DNA of 64,000 nucleotides from Arcuatula senhousia (lineage: Eukaryota > Mollusca > Bivalvia > Mytilida > Mytilidae), in the NCBI GenBank assembly GCA_963971305.1, contig OZ020306.1, positions 58,130,686-58,194,685 of the forward strand. Reading direction: 5' to 3'. Every line of letters starts with the position of its first letter. The first letter of the stretch is position 1. Under the pieces are notes generated by a model. The model did not search any database. It saw nothing but the letters and a program-made list of their open reading frames with translations, and was not told the DNA's origin. Position numbers and translations under genes: made by a program. Positions 1-15,263 of this stretch are shown one piece after another.

Positions 1-790
1 CACAAAATAAGTAGTAGTTAGTTCAAAAAATACATTTATGATAAGGGTTAGTATAAAAACGTTTAATTAGGGTTAGGGTTAGTGTAAAACATATAATTAG
101 GGTAAGGGTTAGTAAAAAATAAAAACACAGTTAGGGTTAGGGGTTAGCATTTTAAGAAACACTTAGGGTTAGTGTTAGTACAAAATTATACAATTAGGGT
201 TAGTGTCGATGAAAAAACAAAATCAGGGGTAGGGGTTAGTACAAAGAGATACAATTCGGGTAAAGGATTAGTACAAAAACGTACAATTAGGGTTAGGGTT
301 GGTGTAAAACATATAATTAGAGTTAGGTTTAAGTATAAAACACACAATTAGGGTTAGGGGTTAGCATGTTAAGAAACAGTTAGGGTCAGTGTTAGTACAA
401 AATCATACAATTAGGGTTACGGTCGATGAAAACACAAAATAGGTAGTAGTTAGTTCAAAAAATACATTTATGATAAGGGTTAGTACAAAAACGTACAATT
501 AGGGTTAGGGTTAGTGTAAAACATATAATTAGGGTTAGGGTTAGTAAAAAACACAGTTAGGGTTAGGGGTTAGCATATTAAGAAACACTTAGGGTTAGTG
601 TTAGTGCAAAATCATACAATTAGGATTAGGGTCGATGAAAATACAAAATAAGTTGTAGGGGTAGGTTCAAAAAATACATTTATGATAAGGGTTAGTACAA
701 AAACGTACAATTAGGGTTGGGGTTAGCGTAAAACATATAATTAGGGTTTGGTTTAGTATTAATTACACAATTAGGGTTAGTGGTTTGCAT

Positions 791-3767
791 GTTTAGATAC
801 ACTTAAGGTTAGTGTTTGTACAAGATCATACAATTAGGGTTAGGGTCGATGAAAACACAAAATAAGTAGTAGTTAGTTCAAAAAATACATTTATGATAAG
901 GGTTAGTACAAAAACGTTTAATTAGGGTTAGGGTTAGTGTAAAACATATAATTAGGGTTAGGGTTAGTAAAAAATAAAAACACAGTTAGGGTTAGGGGTT
1001 AGCATTTTAAGAAACACTTAGGGTTAGTGTTAGTACAAAATTATACAATTAGGGTTAGTGTCGATGAAAAAACAAAATCAGGGGTAGGGGTTAGTACAAA
1101 GAGATACAATTCGGGTAAAGGATTAGTACAAAAACGTACAATTAGGGTTAGGGTTGGTGTAAAACATATAATTAAAGTTAGGTTTAAGTATAAAACACAC
1201 AATTAGGGTTAGGGGTAAGCATGTTAAGAAACAGTTAGGGTCAGTGTTAGTACAAAATCATACAATTAGGGTTACGGTCGATGAAAACACAAAATAGGTA
1301 GTAGTTAGTTCAAAAAATACATTTATGATAAGGGTTAGTACAAAAACGTACAATAAGGGTTAGGGTTAGCGTAAAACATATAATTAGGGCTAGAGTTAGT
1401 ATAAAAAACACAGTTAGGGGTTAGTATATTAAGAAACACTTAGGGTTAGTGTTAGTACAAGATCATACAATTAGGGTTAGGGTCGATGAAAACACAAAAT
1501 AAGTAGTAGTTAGTTCAAAAAATACATTTATGATAAGGGTTAGTACAAAAACGTACAATTAGGGTTAGGGTTAGTGTAAAACATATAATTAGGGTTAGGG
1601 TTAGTAAAAAAAACACAGTTAGGGTTAGCATATTAAGAAACACTTAGGGTTAGTGTTAGTACAAAATTATACAATTAGGGTAAGTGTCGATGAAAAAACA
1701 AAATCAGGGGTAGGGGTTAGTACAAAGAGATACAGTTCGGGTAAAGGATTAGTACAAAAACGTACAATTAGGGTTAGGGTTAGTGGAAAACATATAATTA
1801 GAGTTAGGTTTAAGTATAAAACACATAATTAGGGTTAGGGGTTAGCATGTTAAGAAACACTTAAGGTTAGTGTTAGTACAAAATCATACAATTAGGGTTA
1901 TGGTCGATGAAAACACAAAATAAGTAGTAGTCCGTTAAAAAAATACATTTATGATAAGGGTAAGTACAAAATCGTACAATTAGGGTTAGGGTTAGTGTAA
2001 AACATATTATTTGGGTTAGGTTTAGTATAAAACACACAATTAGAGTTAGGGGTTAGCATGTAAAGATACACTTAGGGTAAGTGTTTGTACAAAATCATAC
2101 AATTAGGGTTAGGGTCGATGAAAACACAAAATCAGGGGTAGGGGTTAGTTTAAAGAGATACAGTTCAGGTAAAGGATTAGTACAAAAACGTACAATTAGG
2201 GTTAGGGTTAGTGTAAATCATATAATTAGTTAGGTTTAGGTATAAAACACACAACTAGGGTTAGGGGTTAGCATGTTAAGAAACACTTAGGGTAAGTGCT
2301 GGTACAAAATCATACAATTAGGGTTACGGTCGATGAAAACACAAAATAAGTAGTAGTTAGTTCAGAAAATACATTTATGATAAGGGTTAGTACAAAAAAG
2401 TACAAATAGGGTTAGGGTTAGTGTAAAACATATAATTAGGGTTAGGGTTAGTAAAAAAACACAGTTAGGGTTAGGGGTTAGCATATTAAGAAACACTTAG
2501 GGTTAGTGTTAGTACAAAATTATACAATTAGGGTTAGTGTCGATGAAAAAACAAAATCAGGGGTAGGGGTTAGTACAAAGAGATACAGTTCAGGTAAAGG
2601 ATTAGTACAAAAACGTACACTTAGGGTTAGGGTTAGTGAAAAACATATAATTAGAGTTAGGTTTAAGTATAAAACACACGATTAGGGTAAGGGGTTAGCA
2701 TGTTAAGATACACTTAAGGTTAGTGTTTGTACAAGATCATACAATTAGGGTTAGGGTCGATGAAAACACAAAATAAGTAGTAGTTAGTTCAAAAAATACA
2801 TTTATGATAAGGGTTAGTACAAAAACGTATAATTAGGGTTAGGGTTAGTGTAAAACATATAATTAGGGTTAGGGTTAGTAAAAAATAAAAACACAGTTAG
2901 GGTTAGGGGTTAGCATTTTAAGAAACACTTAGGGTTAGTGTTAGTACAAAATTATACAATAAGGGTTAGTGTCGATGAAAAAACAAAATCAGGGGTAGGG
3001 GTTAGTACAAAGAGATACAGTTCGGGTAAAGGATTAGTACAAAAACGTACAATTAGGGTTAGGGTTAGTGTAAAACATATAATTAGAGTTAGGTTTAAGT
3101 ATAAAACACACAATTAGGGTTAGGGGTTAGCATGTTAAGAAACAGTTAGGGTCAGTGTTAGTACAAAATCATACAATTAGGGTTATGGTCGATGAAAACA
3201 CAAAATAGGTAGTAGTAAGTTCAAAAAATACATTTATGATAAGGGTTAGTACAAAAACGTACAATAAGGGTTAGGGTTAGCGTAAAACATATAGTTAGGG
3301 CTAGGGTTAGTATAAAACACACAGTTAGGGTTAAGGGTAAGTATATTAAGAAACACTTAGGGTTAGTGTTAGTACAAAATCATAAAATTAGGGTTAGGGT
3401 CGATGAAAATACAAAATAAGTAGTAGCTAGTTCAAAAAATACATTTATGATAAGGGTTAGTACAAAAACGTACAATTAGGGTTAGGGTTAGTGTAAAACA
3501 TATAATTAGGGTTAGGGTTAGTAAAAAACACAGTTAGGGTTAGGGGTTAGCATATTAAGAAACACTTAGGGTTAGTGTTAGTGCAAAATCATACAATTAG
3601 GATTAGGGTCGATGAAAATACAAAATAAGTTGTAGGGGTAGGTTCAAAAAATACATTTATGATAAGGGTTAGTACAAAAACGTACAATTAGGGTTGGGGT
3701 TAGCGTAAAACATATAATTAGGGTTTGGTTTAGTATAAATTACACAATTAGGGTTAGTGGTTTGCAT
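791..3767 (+). repeat. Satellite 14-mer higher-order repeat, copy 1
   Basis: Defined from one 'gtttagatacacttaagg' landmark to the next, a distance of 2977 bp. It contains 14 monomers, 'tcgatg' boxes starting near 846, 1061, 1278, 1480, 1688, 1903, 2116, 2330, 2543, 2758, 2971, 3187, 3398 and 3609. Five are type B (1061, 1688, 2116, 2543, 2971). By eye it differs from the next copy at only a few positions. Confidence 0.85.
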
Positions 3768-6743
3768 GTTTAGATACACTTAAGGTTAGTGTTTGTACAA
3801 GATCATACAATTAGGGTTAGGGTCGATGAAAACACAAAATAAGTAGTAGTTAGTTCAAAAAATACATTTATGATAAGGGTTAGTACAAAAACGTTTAATT
3901 AGGGTTAGGGTTAGTGTAAAACATATAATTAGGGTTAGGGTTAGTAAAAAATAAAAACACAGTTAGGGTTAGGGGTTAGCATTTTAAGAAACACTTAGGG
4001 TTAGTGTTAGTACAAAATTATACAATTAGGGTTAGTGTCGATGAAAAAACAAAATCAGGGGTAGGGGTTAGTACAAAGAGATACAATTCGGGTAAAGGAT
4101 TAGTACAAAAACGTACAATTAGGGTTAGGGTTGGTGTAAAACATATAATTAAAGTTAGGTTTAAGTATAAAACACACAATTAGGGTTAGGGGTTAGCATG
4201 TTAAGAAACAGTTAGGGTCAGTGTTAGTACAAAATCATACAATTAGGGTTACGGTCGATGAAAACACAAAATAGGTAGTAGTTAGTTCAAAAAATACATT
4301 TATGATAAGGGTTAGTACAAAAACGTACAATAAGGGTTAGGGTTAGCGTAAAACATATAATTAGGGCTAGAGTTAGTATAAAAAACACAGTTAGGGGTTA
4401 GTATATTAAGAAACACTTAGGGTTAGTGTTAGTACAAGATCATACAATTAGGGTTAGGGTCGATGAAAACACAAAATAAGTAGTAGTTAGTTCAAAAAAT
4501 ACATTTATGATAAGGGTTAGTACAAAAACGTACAATTAGGGTTAGGGTTAGTGTAAAACATATAATTAGGGTTAGGGTTAGTAAAAAAAACACAGTTAGG
4601 GTTAGCATATTAAGAAACACTTAGGGTTAGTGTTAGTACAAAATTATACAATTAGGGTAAGTGTCGATGAAAAAACAAAATCAGGGGTAGGGGTTAGTAC
4701 AAAGAGATACAGTTCGGGTAAAGGATTAGTACAAAAACGTACAATTAGGGTTAGGGTTAGTGGAAAACATATAATTAGAGTTAGGTTTAAGTATAAAACA
4801 CATAATTAGGGTTAGGGGTTAGCATGTTAAGAAACACTTAAGGTTAGTGTTAGTACAAAATCATACAATTAGGGTTATGGTCGATGAAAACACAAAATAA
4901 GTAGTAGTCCGTTAAAAAAATACATTTATGATAAGGGTAAGTACAAAATCGTACAATTAGGGTTAGGGTTAGTGTAAAACATATTATTTGGGTTAGGTTT
5001 AGTATAAAACACACAATTAGAGTTAGGGGTTAGCATGTAAAGATACACTTAGGGTAAGTGTTTGTACAAAATCATACAATTAGGGTTAGGGTCGATGAAA
5101 ACACAAAATCAGGGGTAGGGGTTAGTTTAAAGAGATACAGTTCAGGTAAAGGATTAGTACAAAAACGTACAATTAGGGTTAGGGTTAGTGTAAATCATAT
5201 AATTAGTTAGGTTTAGGTATAAAACACACAACTAGGGTTAGGGGTTAGCATGTTAAGAAACACTTAGGGTAAGTGCTGGTACAAAATCATACAATTAGGG
5301 TTACGGTCGATGAAAACACAAAATAAGTAGTAGTTAGTTCAGAAAATACATTTATGATAAGGGTTAGTACAAAAAAGTACAAATAGGGTTAGGGTTAGTG
5401 TAAAACATATAATTAGGGTTAGGGTTAGTAAAAAAACACAGTTAGGGTTAGGGGTTAGCATATTAAGAAACACTTAGGGTTAGTGTTAGTACAAAATTAT
5501 ACAATTAGGGTTAGTGTCGATGAAAAAACAAAATCAGGGGTAGGGGTTAGTACAAAGAGATACAGTTCAGGTAAAGGATTAGTACAAAAACGTACACTTA
5601 GGGTTAGGGTTAGTGAAAAACATATAATTAGAGTTAGGTTTAAGTATAAAACACACGATTAGGGTAAGGGGTTAGCATGTTAAGATACACTTAAGGTTAG
5701 TGTTTGTACAAGATCATACAATTAGGGTTAGGGTCGATGAAAACACAAAATAAGTAGTAGTTAGTTCAAAAAATACATTTATGATAAGGGTTAGTACAAA
5801 AACGTATAATTAGGGTTAGGGTTAGTGTAAAACATATAATTAGGGTTAGGGTTAGTAAAAAATAAAAACACAGTTAGGGTTAGGGGTTAGCATTTTAAGA
5901 AACACTTAGGGTTAGTGTTAGTACAAAATTATACAATAAGGGTTAGTGTCGATGAAAAAACAAAATCAGGGGTAGGGGTTAGTACAAAGAGATACAGTTC
6001 GGGTAAAGGATTAGTACAAAAACGTACAATTAGGGTTAGGGTTAGTGTAAAACATATAATTAGAGTTAGGTTTAAGTATAAAACACACAATTAGGGTTAG
6101 GGGTTAGCATGTTAAGAAACAGTTAGGGTCAGTGTTAGTACAAAATCATACAATTAGGGTTATGGTCGATGAAAACACAAAATAGGTAGTAGTAAGTTCA
6201 AAAAATACATTTATGATAAGGGTTAGTACAAAAACGTACAATAAGGGTTAGGGTTAGCGTAAAACATATAGTTAGGGCTAGGGTTAGTATAAAACACACA
6301 GTTAGGGTTAAGGGTAAGTATATTAAGAAACACTTAGGGTTAGTGTTAGTACAAAATCATAAAATTAGGGTTAGGGTCGATGAAAATACAAAATAAGTAG
6401 TAGTTAGTTCAAAAAATACATTTATGATAAGGGTTAGTACAAAAACGTACAATTAGGGTTAGGGTTAGTGTAAAACATATAATTAGGGTTAGGGTTAGTA
6501 AAAAACACAGTTAGGGTTAGGGGTTAGCATATTAAGAAACACTTAGGGTTAGTGTTAGTGCAAAATCATACAATTAGGATTAGGGTCGATGAAAATACAA
6601 AATAAGTTGTAGGGGTAGGTTCAAAAAATACATTTATGATAAGGGTTAGTACAAAAACGTACAATTAGGGTTGGGGTTAGCGTAAAACATATAATTAGGG
6701 TTTGGTTTAGTATAAATTACACAATTAGGGTTAGTGGTTTGCA
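3768..6743 (+). repeat. Satellite 14-mer higher-order repeat, copy 2
   Basis: Length 2976 bp with the same monomer order as copy 1 and near-identical sequence. Such similarity between adjacent units, against clear divergence between monomers within one unit, is the signature of recent higher-order amplification. Confidence 0.85.
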
Positions 6744-9300
6744 TGTTTAGATACACTTAAGGTTAGTGTTTGTACAAGATCATACAATTAGGGTTAGGGT
6801 CGATGAAAACACAAAATAAGTAGTAGTTAGTTCAAAAAATACATTTATGATAAGGGTTAGTACAAAAACGTTTAATTAGGGTTAGGGTTAGTGTAAAACA
6901 TATAATTAGGGTTAGGGTTAGTAAAAAATAAAAACACAGTTAGGGTTAGGGGTTAGCATTTTAAGAAACACTTAGGGTTAGTGTTAGTACAAAATTATAC
7001 AATTAGGGTTAGTGTCGATGAAAAAACAAAATCAGGGGTAGGGGTTAGTACAAAGAGATACAATTCGGGTAAAGGATTAGTACAAAAACGTACAATTAGG
7101 GTTAGGGTTGGTGTAAAACATATAATTAAAGTTAGGTTTAAGTATAAAACACACAATTAGGGTTAGGGGTTAGCATGTTAAGAAACAGTTAGGGTCAGTG
7201 TTAGTACAAAATCATACAATTAGGGTTACGGTCGATGAAAACACAAAATAGGTAGTAGTTAGTTCAAAAAATACATTTATGATAAGGGTTAGTACAAAAA
7301 CGTACAATAAGGGTTAGGGTTAGCGTAAAACATATAATTAGGGCTAGAGTTAGTATAAAAAACACAGTTAGGGGTTAGTATATTAAGAAACACTTAGGGT
7401 TAGTGTTAGTACAAGATCATACAATTAGGGTTAGGGTCGATGAAAACACAAAATAAGTAGTAGTTAGTTCAAAAAATACATTTATGATAAGGGTAAGTAC
7501 AAAATCGTACAATTAGGGTTAGGGTTAGTGTAAAACATATTATTTGGGTTAGGTTTAGTATAAAACACACAATTAGAGTTAGGGGTTAGCATGTAAAGAT
7601 ACACTTAGGGTAAGTGTTTGTACAAAATCATACAATTAGGGTTAGGGTCGATGAAAACACAAAATCAGGGGTAGGGGTTAGTTTAAAGAGATACAGTTCA
7701 GGTAAAGGATTAGTACAAAAACGTACAATTAGGGTTAGGGTTAGTGTAAATCATATAATTAGTTAGGTTTAGGTATAAAACACACAACTAGGGTTAGGGG
7801 TTAGCATGTTAAGAAACACTTAGGGTAAGTGCTGGTACAAAATCATACAATTAGGGTTACGGTCGATGAAAACACAAAATAAGTAGTAGTTAGTTCAGAA
7901 AATACATTTATGATAAGGGTTAGTACAAAAAAGTACAAATAGGGTTAGGGTTAGTGTAAAACATATAATTAGGGTTAGGGTTAGTAAAAAAACACAGTTA
8001 GGGTTAGGGGTTAGCATATTAAGAAACACTTAGGGTTAGTGTTAGTACAAAATTATACAATTAGGGTTAGTGTCGATGAAAAAACAAAATCAGGGGTAGG
8101 GGTTAGTACAAAGAGATACAGTTCAGGTAAAGGATTAGTACAAAAACGTACACTTAGGGTTAGGGTTAGTGAAAAACATATAATTAGAGTTAGGTTTAAG
8201 TATAAAACACACGATTAGGGTAAGGGGTTAGCATGTTAAGATACACTTAAGGTTAGTGTTTGTACAAGATCATACAATTAGGGTTAGGGTCGATGAAAAC
8301 ACAAAATAAGTAGTAGTTAGTTCAAAAAATACATTTATGATAAGGGTTAGTACAAAAACGTATAATTAGGGTTAGGGTTAGTGTAAAACATATAATTAGG
8401 GTTAGGGTTAGTAAAAAATAAAAACACAGTTAGGGTTAGGGGTTAGCATTTTAAGAAACACTTAGGGTTAGTGTTAGTACAAAATTATACAATAAGGGTT
8501 AGTGTCGATGAAAAAACAAAATCAGGGGTAGGGGTTAGTACAAAGAGATACAGTTCGGGTAAAGGATTAGTACAAAAACGTACAATTAGGGTTAGGGTTA
8601 GTGTAAAACATATAATTAGAGTTAGGTTTAAGTATAAAACACACAATTAGGGTTAGGGGTTAGCATGTTAAGAAACAGTTAGGGTCAGTGTTAGTACAAA
8701 ATCATACAATTAGGGTTATGGTCGATGAAAACACAAAATAGGTAGTAGTAAGTTCAAAAAATACATTTATGATAAGGGTTAGTACAAAAACGTACAATAA
8801 GGGTTAGGGTTAGCGTAAAACATATAGTTAGGGCTAGGGTTAGTATAAAACACACAGTTAGGGTTAAGGGTAAGTATATTAAGAAACACTTAGGGTTAGT
8901 GTTAGTACAAAATCATAAAATTAGGGTTAGGGTCGATGAAAATACAAAATAAGTAGTAGTTAGTTCAAAAAATACATTTATGATAAGGGTTAGTACAAAA
9001 ACGTACAATTAGGGTTAGGGTTAGTGTAAAACATATAATTAGGGTTAGGGTTAGTAAAAAACACAGTTAGGGTTAGGGGTTAGCATATTAAGAAACACTT
9101 AGGGTTAGTGTTAGTGCAAAATCATACAATTAGGATTAGGGTCGATGAAAATACAAAATAAGTTGTAGGGGTAGGTTCAAAAAATACATTTATGATAAGG
9201 GTTAGTACAAAAACGTACAATTAGGGTTGGGGTTAGCGTAAAACATATAATTAGGGTTTGGTTTAGTATAAATTACACAATTAGGGTTAGTGGTTTGCAT
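6744..9300 (+). repeat. Satellite higher-order repeat lacking two monomers (12-mer)
   Basis: The landmark spacing drops to 2557 bp, about 420 bp (two monomers) shorter than its neighbours. The missing pair corresponds to 4500-4920 of copy 2. The junction falls in the shared box at 7471-7494: the left side reads as the monomer with 'gtagtagttagttc', the right side as the monomer with 'taagtacaaaatcgtac'. Confidence 0.8.
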
Positions 9301-12277
9301 GTTTAGATACACTTAAGGTTAGTGTTTGTACAAGATCATACAATTAGGGTTAGGGTCGATGAAAACACAAAATAAGTAGTAGTTAGTTCAAAAAATACAT
9401 TTATGATAAGGGTTAGTACAAAAACGTTTAATTAGGGTTAGGGTTAGTGTAAAACATATAATTAGGGTTAGGGTTAGTAAAAAATAAAAACACAGTTAGG
9501 GTTAGGGGTTAGCATTTTAAGAAACACTTAGGGTTAGTGTTAGTACAAAATTATACAATTAGGGTTAGTGTCGATGAAAAAACAAAATCAGGGGTAGGGG
9601 TTAGTACAAAGAGATACAATTCGGGTAAAGGATTAGTACAAAAACGTACAATTAGGGTTAGGGTTGGTGTAAAACATATAATTAAAGTTAGGTTTAAGTA
9701 TAAAACACACAATTAGGGTTAGGGGTTAGCATGTTAAGAAACAGTTAGGGTCAGTGTTAGTACAAAATCATACAATTAGGGTTACGGTCGATGAAAACAC
9801 AAAATAGGTAGTAGTTAGTTCAAAAAATACATTTATGATAAGGGTTAGTACAAAAACGTACAATAAGGGTTAGGGTTAGCGTAAAACATATAATTAGGGC
9901 TAGAGTTAGTATAAAAAACACAGTTAGGGGTTAGTATATTAAGAAACACTTAGGGTTAGTGTTAGTACAAGATCATACAATTAGGGTTAGGGTCGATGAA
10001 AACACAAAATAAGTAGTAGTTAGTTCAAAAAATACATTTATGATAAGGGTTAGTACAAAAACGTACAATTAGGGTTAGGGTTAGTGTAAAACATATAATT
10101 AGGGTTAGGGTTAGTAAAAAAAACACAGTTAGGGTTAGCATATTAAGAAACACTTAGGGTTAGTGTTAGTACAAAATTATACAATTAGGGTAAGTGTCGA
10201 TGAAAAAACAAAATCAGGGGTAGGGGTTAGTACAAAGAGATACAGTTCGGGTAAAGGATTAGTACAAAAACGTACAATTAGGGTTAGGGTTAGTGGAAAA
10301 CATATAATTAGAGTTAGGTTTAAGTATAAAACACATAATTAGGGTTAGGGGTTAGCATGTTAAGAAACACTTAAGGTTAGTGTTAGTACAAAATCATACA
10401 ATTAGGGTTATGGTCGATGAAAACACAAAATAAGTAGTAGTCCGTTAAAAAAATACATTTATGATAAGGGTAAGTACAAAATCGTACAATTAGGGTTAGG
10501 GTTAGTGTAAAACATATTATTTGGGTTAGGTTTAGTATAAAACACACAATTAGAGTTAGGGGTTAGCATGTAAAGATACACTTAGGGTAAGTGTTTGTAC
10601 AAAATCATACAATTAGGGTTAGGGTCGATGAAAACACAAAATCAGGGGTAGGGGTTAGTTTAAAGAGATACAGTTCAGGTAAAGGATTAGTACAAAAACG
10701 TACAATTAGGGTTAGGGTTAGTGTAAATCATATAATTAGTTAGGTTTAGGTATAAAACACACAACTAGGGTTAGGGGTTAGCATGTTAAGAAACACTTAG
10801 GGTAAGTGCTGGTACAAAATCATACAATTAGGGTTACGGTCGATGAAAACACAAAATAAGTAGTAGTTAGTTCAGAAAATACATTTATGATAAGGGTTAG
10901 TACAAAAAAGTACAAATAGGGTTAGGGTTAGTGTAAAACATATAATTAGGGTTAGGGTTAGTAAAAAAACACAGTTAGGGTTAGGGGTTAGCATATTAAG
11001 AAACACTTAGGGTTAGTGTTAGTACAAAATTATACAATTAGGGTTAGTGTCGATGAAAAAACAAAATCAGGGGTAGGGGTTAGTACAAAGAGATACAGTT
11101 CAGGTAAAGGATTAGTACAAAAACGTACACTTAGGGTTAGGGTTAGTGAAAAACATATAATTAGAGTTAGGTTTAAGTATAAAACACACGATTAGGGTAA
11201 GGGGTTAGCATGTTAAGATACACTTAAGGTTAGTGTTTGTACAAGATCATACAATTAGGGTTAGGGTCGATGAAAACACAAAATAAGTAGTAGTTAGTTC
11301 AAAAAATACATTTATGATAAGGGTTAGTACAAAAACGTATAATTAGGGTTAGGGTTAGTGTAAAACATATAATTAGGGTTAGGGTTAGTAAAAAATAAAA
11401 ACACAGTTAGGGTTAGGGGTTAGCATTTTAAGAAACACTTAGGGTTAGTGTTAGTACAAAATTATACAATAAGGGTTAGTGTCGATGAAAAAACAAAATC
11501 AGGGGTAGGGGTTAGTACAAAGAGATACAGTTCGGGTAAAGGATTAGTACAAAAACGTACAATTAGGGTTAGGGTTAGTGTAAAACATATAATTAGAGTT
11601 AGGTTTAAGTATAAAACACACAATTAGGGTTAGGGGTTAGCATGTTAAGAAACAGTTAGGGTCAGTGTTAGTACAAAATCATACAATTAGGGTTATGGTC
11701 GATGAAAACACAAAATAGGTAGTAGTAAGTTCAAAAAATACATTTATGATAAGGGTTAGTACAAAAACGTACAATAAGGGTTAGGGTTAGCGTAAAACAT
11801 ATAGTTAGGGCTAGGGTTAGTATAAAACACACAGTTAGGGTTAAGGGTAAGTATATTAAGAAACACTTAGGGTTAGTGTTAGTACAAAATCATAAAATTA
11901 GGGTTAGGGTCGATGAAAATACAAAATAAGTAGTAGCTAGTTCAAAAAATACATTTATGATAAGGGTTAGTACAAAAACGTACAATTAGGGTTAGGGTTA
12001 GTGTAAAACATATAATTAGGGTTAGGGTTAGTAAAAAACACAGTTAGGGTTAGGGGTTAGCATATTAAGAAACACTTAGGGTTAGTGTTAGTGCAAAATC
12101 ATACAATTAGGATTAGGGTCGATGAAAATACAAAATAAGTTGTAGGGGTAGGTTCAAAAAATACATTTATGATAAGGGTTAGTACAAAAACGTACAATTA
12201 GGGTTGGGGTTAGCGTAAAACATATAATTAGGGTTTGGTTTAGTATAAATTACACAATTAGGGTTAGTGGTTTGCAA
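9301..12277 (+). repeat. Satellite 14-mer higher-order repeat, copy 4
   Basis: Length 2977 bp, again the full 14-monomer order of copies 1 and 2, so the two-monomer deletion in the preceding copy is local. The closing landmark at 12278 carries a substitution (gcaagtttag in place of gcatgtttag). Confidence 0.8.
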
Positions 12278-15263
12278 GTTTAGATACACTTAAGGTTAGT
12301 GTTTGTACAAGATCATACAATTAGGGTTAGGGTCGATGAAAACACAAAATAAGTAGTAGTTAGTTCAAAAAATACATTTATGATAAGGGTTAGTACAAAA
12401 ACGTTTAATTAGGGTTAGGGTTAGTGTAAAACATATAATTAGGGTTAGGGTTAGTAAAAAATAAAAACAGTTAGGGTTAGGGGTTAGCATTTTAAGAAAC
12501 ACTTAGGGTTAGTGTTAGTACAAAATTATACAATTAGGGTTAGTGTCGATGAAAAAACAAAATCAGGGGTAGGGGTTAGTACAAAGAGATACAATTCGGG
12601 TAAAGGATTAGTACAAAAACGTACAATTAGGGTTAGGGTTGGTGTAAAACATATAATTAGAGTTAGGTTTAAGTATAAAACACACAATTAGGGTTAGGGG
12701 TTAGCATGTTAAGAAACAGTTAGGGTCAGTGTTAGTACAAAATCATACAATTAGGGTTACGGTCGATGAAAACACAAAATAGGTAGTAGTTAGTTCAAAA
12801 AATACATTTATGATAAGGGTTAGTACAAAAACGTACAATAAGGGTTAGGGTTAGCGTAAAACATATAATTAGGGCTAGAGTTAGTATAAAAAACACAGTT
12901 AGGGTTAGGGGTTAGTATATTAAGAAACACTTAGGGTTAGTGTTAGTACAAAATCATAAAATTAGGGTTAGGGTCGATGAAAACACAAAATAAGTAGTAG
13001 TTAGTTCAGAAAATACATTTATGATAAGGGTTAGTACAAAAAAGTACAAATAGGGTTAGGGTTAGTGTAAAACATATATTTAGGGTTAGGGTTAGTAAAA
13101 AAACACAGTTAGGGTTAGGGGTTAGCATATTAAGAAACACTTAGGGTTAGTGTTAGTACAAAATTATACAATTAGGGTTAGTGTCGATGAAAAAACAAAA
13201 TCAGGGGTAGGGGTTAGTACAAAGAGATACAGTTCAGGTAAAGGATTAGTACAAAAACGTACACTTAGGGTTAGGGTTAGTGGAAAACATATAATTAGAG
13301 TTAGGTTTAAGTATAAAACACACAATTAGGGTAAGGGGTTAGCATGTTAAGATACACTTAAGGTTAGTGTTTGTACAAGATCATACAATTAGGGTTAGGG
13401 TCGATGAAAACACAAAATAAGTAGTAGTTAGTTCAAAAAATACATTTATGATAAGGGTTAGTACAAAAACGTATAATTAGGGTTAGGGTTAGTGTAAAAC
13501 ATATAATTAGGGTTAGGGTTAGTAAAAAATAAAAACACAGTTAAGGTTAGCATTTTAAGAAACACTTAGGGTTAGTGTTAGTACAAAATTATACAATTAG
13601 GGTTAGTGTCGATGAAAAAACAAAATCAGGGGTAGGGGTTAGTACAAAGAGATACAGTTCGGGTAAAGGATTAGTACAAAAACGTACAATTAGGGTTAGG
13701 GTTAGTGTAAAACATATAATTAGAGTTAGGTTTAAGTATAAAACACACAATTAAGGTTAGGGGTTAGCATGATAAGAAACAGTTAGGGTCAGTGTTAGTA
13801 CAAAATCATACAATTAGGGTTACGGTCGATGAAAACACAAAATAAGTAGTAGTTAGTTCAGAAAATACATTTATGATAAGGGTTAGTACAAAAAAGTACA
13901 AATAGGGTTAGGGTTAGTGTAAAACATATAATTAGGGTTAGGGTTAGTAAAAAAACACAGTTAGGGTTAGGGGTTAGCATATTAAGAAACACTTAGGGTT
14001 AGTGTTAGTACAAAATTATACAATTAGGGTTAGTGTCGATGAAAAAACAAAATCAGGGGTAGGGGTTAGTACAAAGAGATACAGTTCAGGTAAAGGATTA
14101 GTACAAAAACGTACACTTAGGGTTAGGGTTAGTGAAAAACATATAATTAGAGTTAGGTTTAAGTATAAAACACACGATTAGGGTAAGGGGTTAGCATGTT
14201 AAGATACACTTAAGGTTAGTGTTTGTACAAGATCATACAATTAGGGTTAGGGTCGATGAAAACACAAAATAAGTAGTAGTTAGTTCAAAAAATACATTTA
14301 TGATAAGGGTTAGTACAAAAACGTATAATTAGGGTTAGGGTTAGTGTAAAACATATAATTAGGGTTAGGGTTAGTAAAAAATAAAAACACAGTTAGGGTT
14401 AGGGGTTAGCATTTTAAGAAACACTTAGGGTTAGTGTTAGTACAAAATTATACAATAAGGGTTAGTGTCGATGAAAAAACAAAATCAGGGGTAGGGGTTA
14501 GTACAAAGAGATACAGTTCGGGTAAAGGATTAGTACAAAAACGTACAATTAGGGTTAGGGTTAGTGTAAAACATATAATTAGAGTTAGGTTTAAGTATAA
14601 AACACACAATTAGGGTTAGGGGTTAGCATGTTAAGAAACAGTTAGGGTCAGTGTTAGTACAAAATCATACAATTAGGGTTATGGTCGATGAAAACACAAA
14701 ATAGGTAGTAGTAAGTTCAAAAAATACATTTATGATAAGGGTTAGTACAAAAACGTACAATAAGGGTTAGGGTTAGCGTAAAACATATAGTTAGGGCTAG
14801 GGTTAGTATAAAACACACAGTTAGGGTTAAGGGTAAGTATATTAAGAAACACTTAGGGTTAGTGTTAGTACAAAATCATAAAATTAGGGTTAGGGTCGAT
14901 GAAAATACAAAATAAGTAGTAGCTAGTTCAAAAAATACATTTATGATAAGGGTTAGTACAAAAACGTACAATTAGGGTTAGGGTTAGTGTAAAACATATA
15001 ATTAGGGTTAGGGTTAGTAAAAAACACAGTTAGGGTTAGGGGTTAGCATATTAAGAAACACTTAGGGTTAGTGTTAGTGCAAAATCATACAATTAGGATT
15101 AGGGTCGATGAAAATACAAAATAAGTTGTAGGGGTAGGTTCAAAAAATACATTTATGATAAGGGTTAGTACAAAAACGTACAATTAGGGTTGGGGTTAGC
15201 GTAAAACATATAATTAGGGTTTGGTTTAGTATAAATTACACAATTAGGGTTAGTGGTTTGCAT
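12278..15263 (+). repeat. Satellite higher-order repeat, second variant
   Basis: Length 2986 bp, but the internal order differs from copies 1-4 in the first half. It has private markers such as 'catatatttagggtt' (near 13073) and a shortened 'cacagttaaggttagcat' block (near 13536). The same markers recur in the repeats starting at 16760 and 19744, so these three share a more recent ancestor. Confidence 0.75.
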
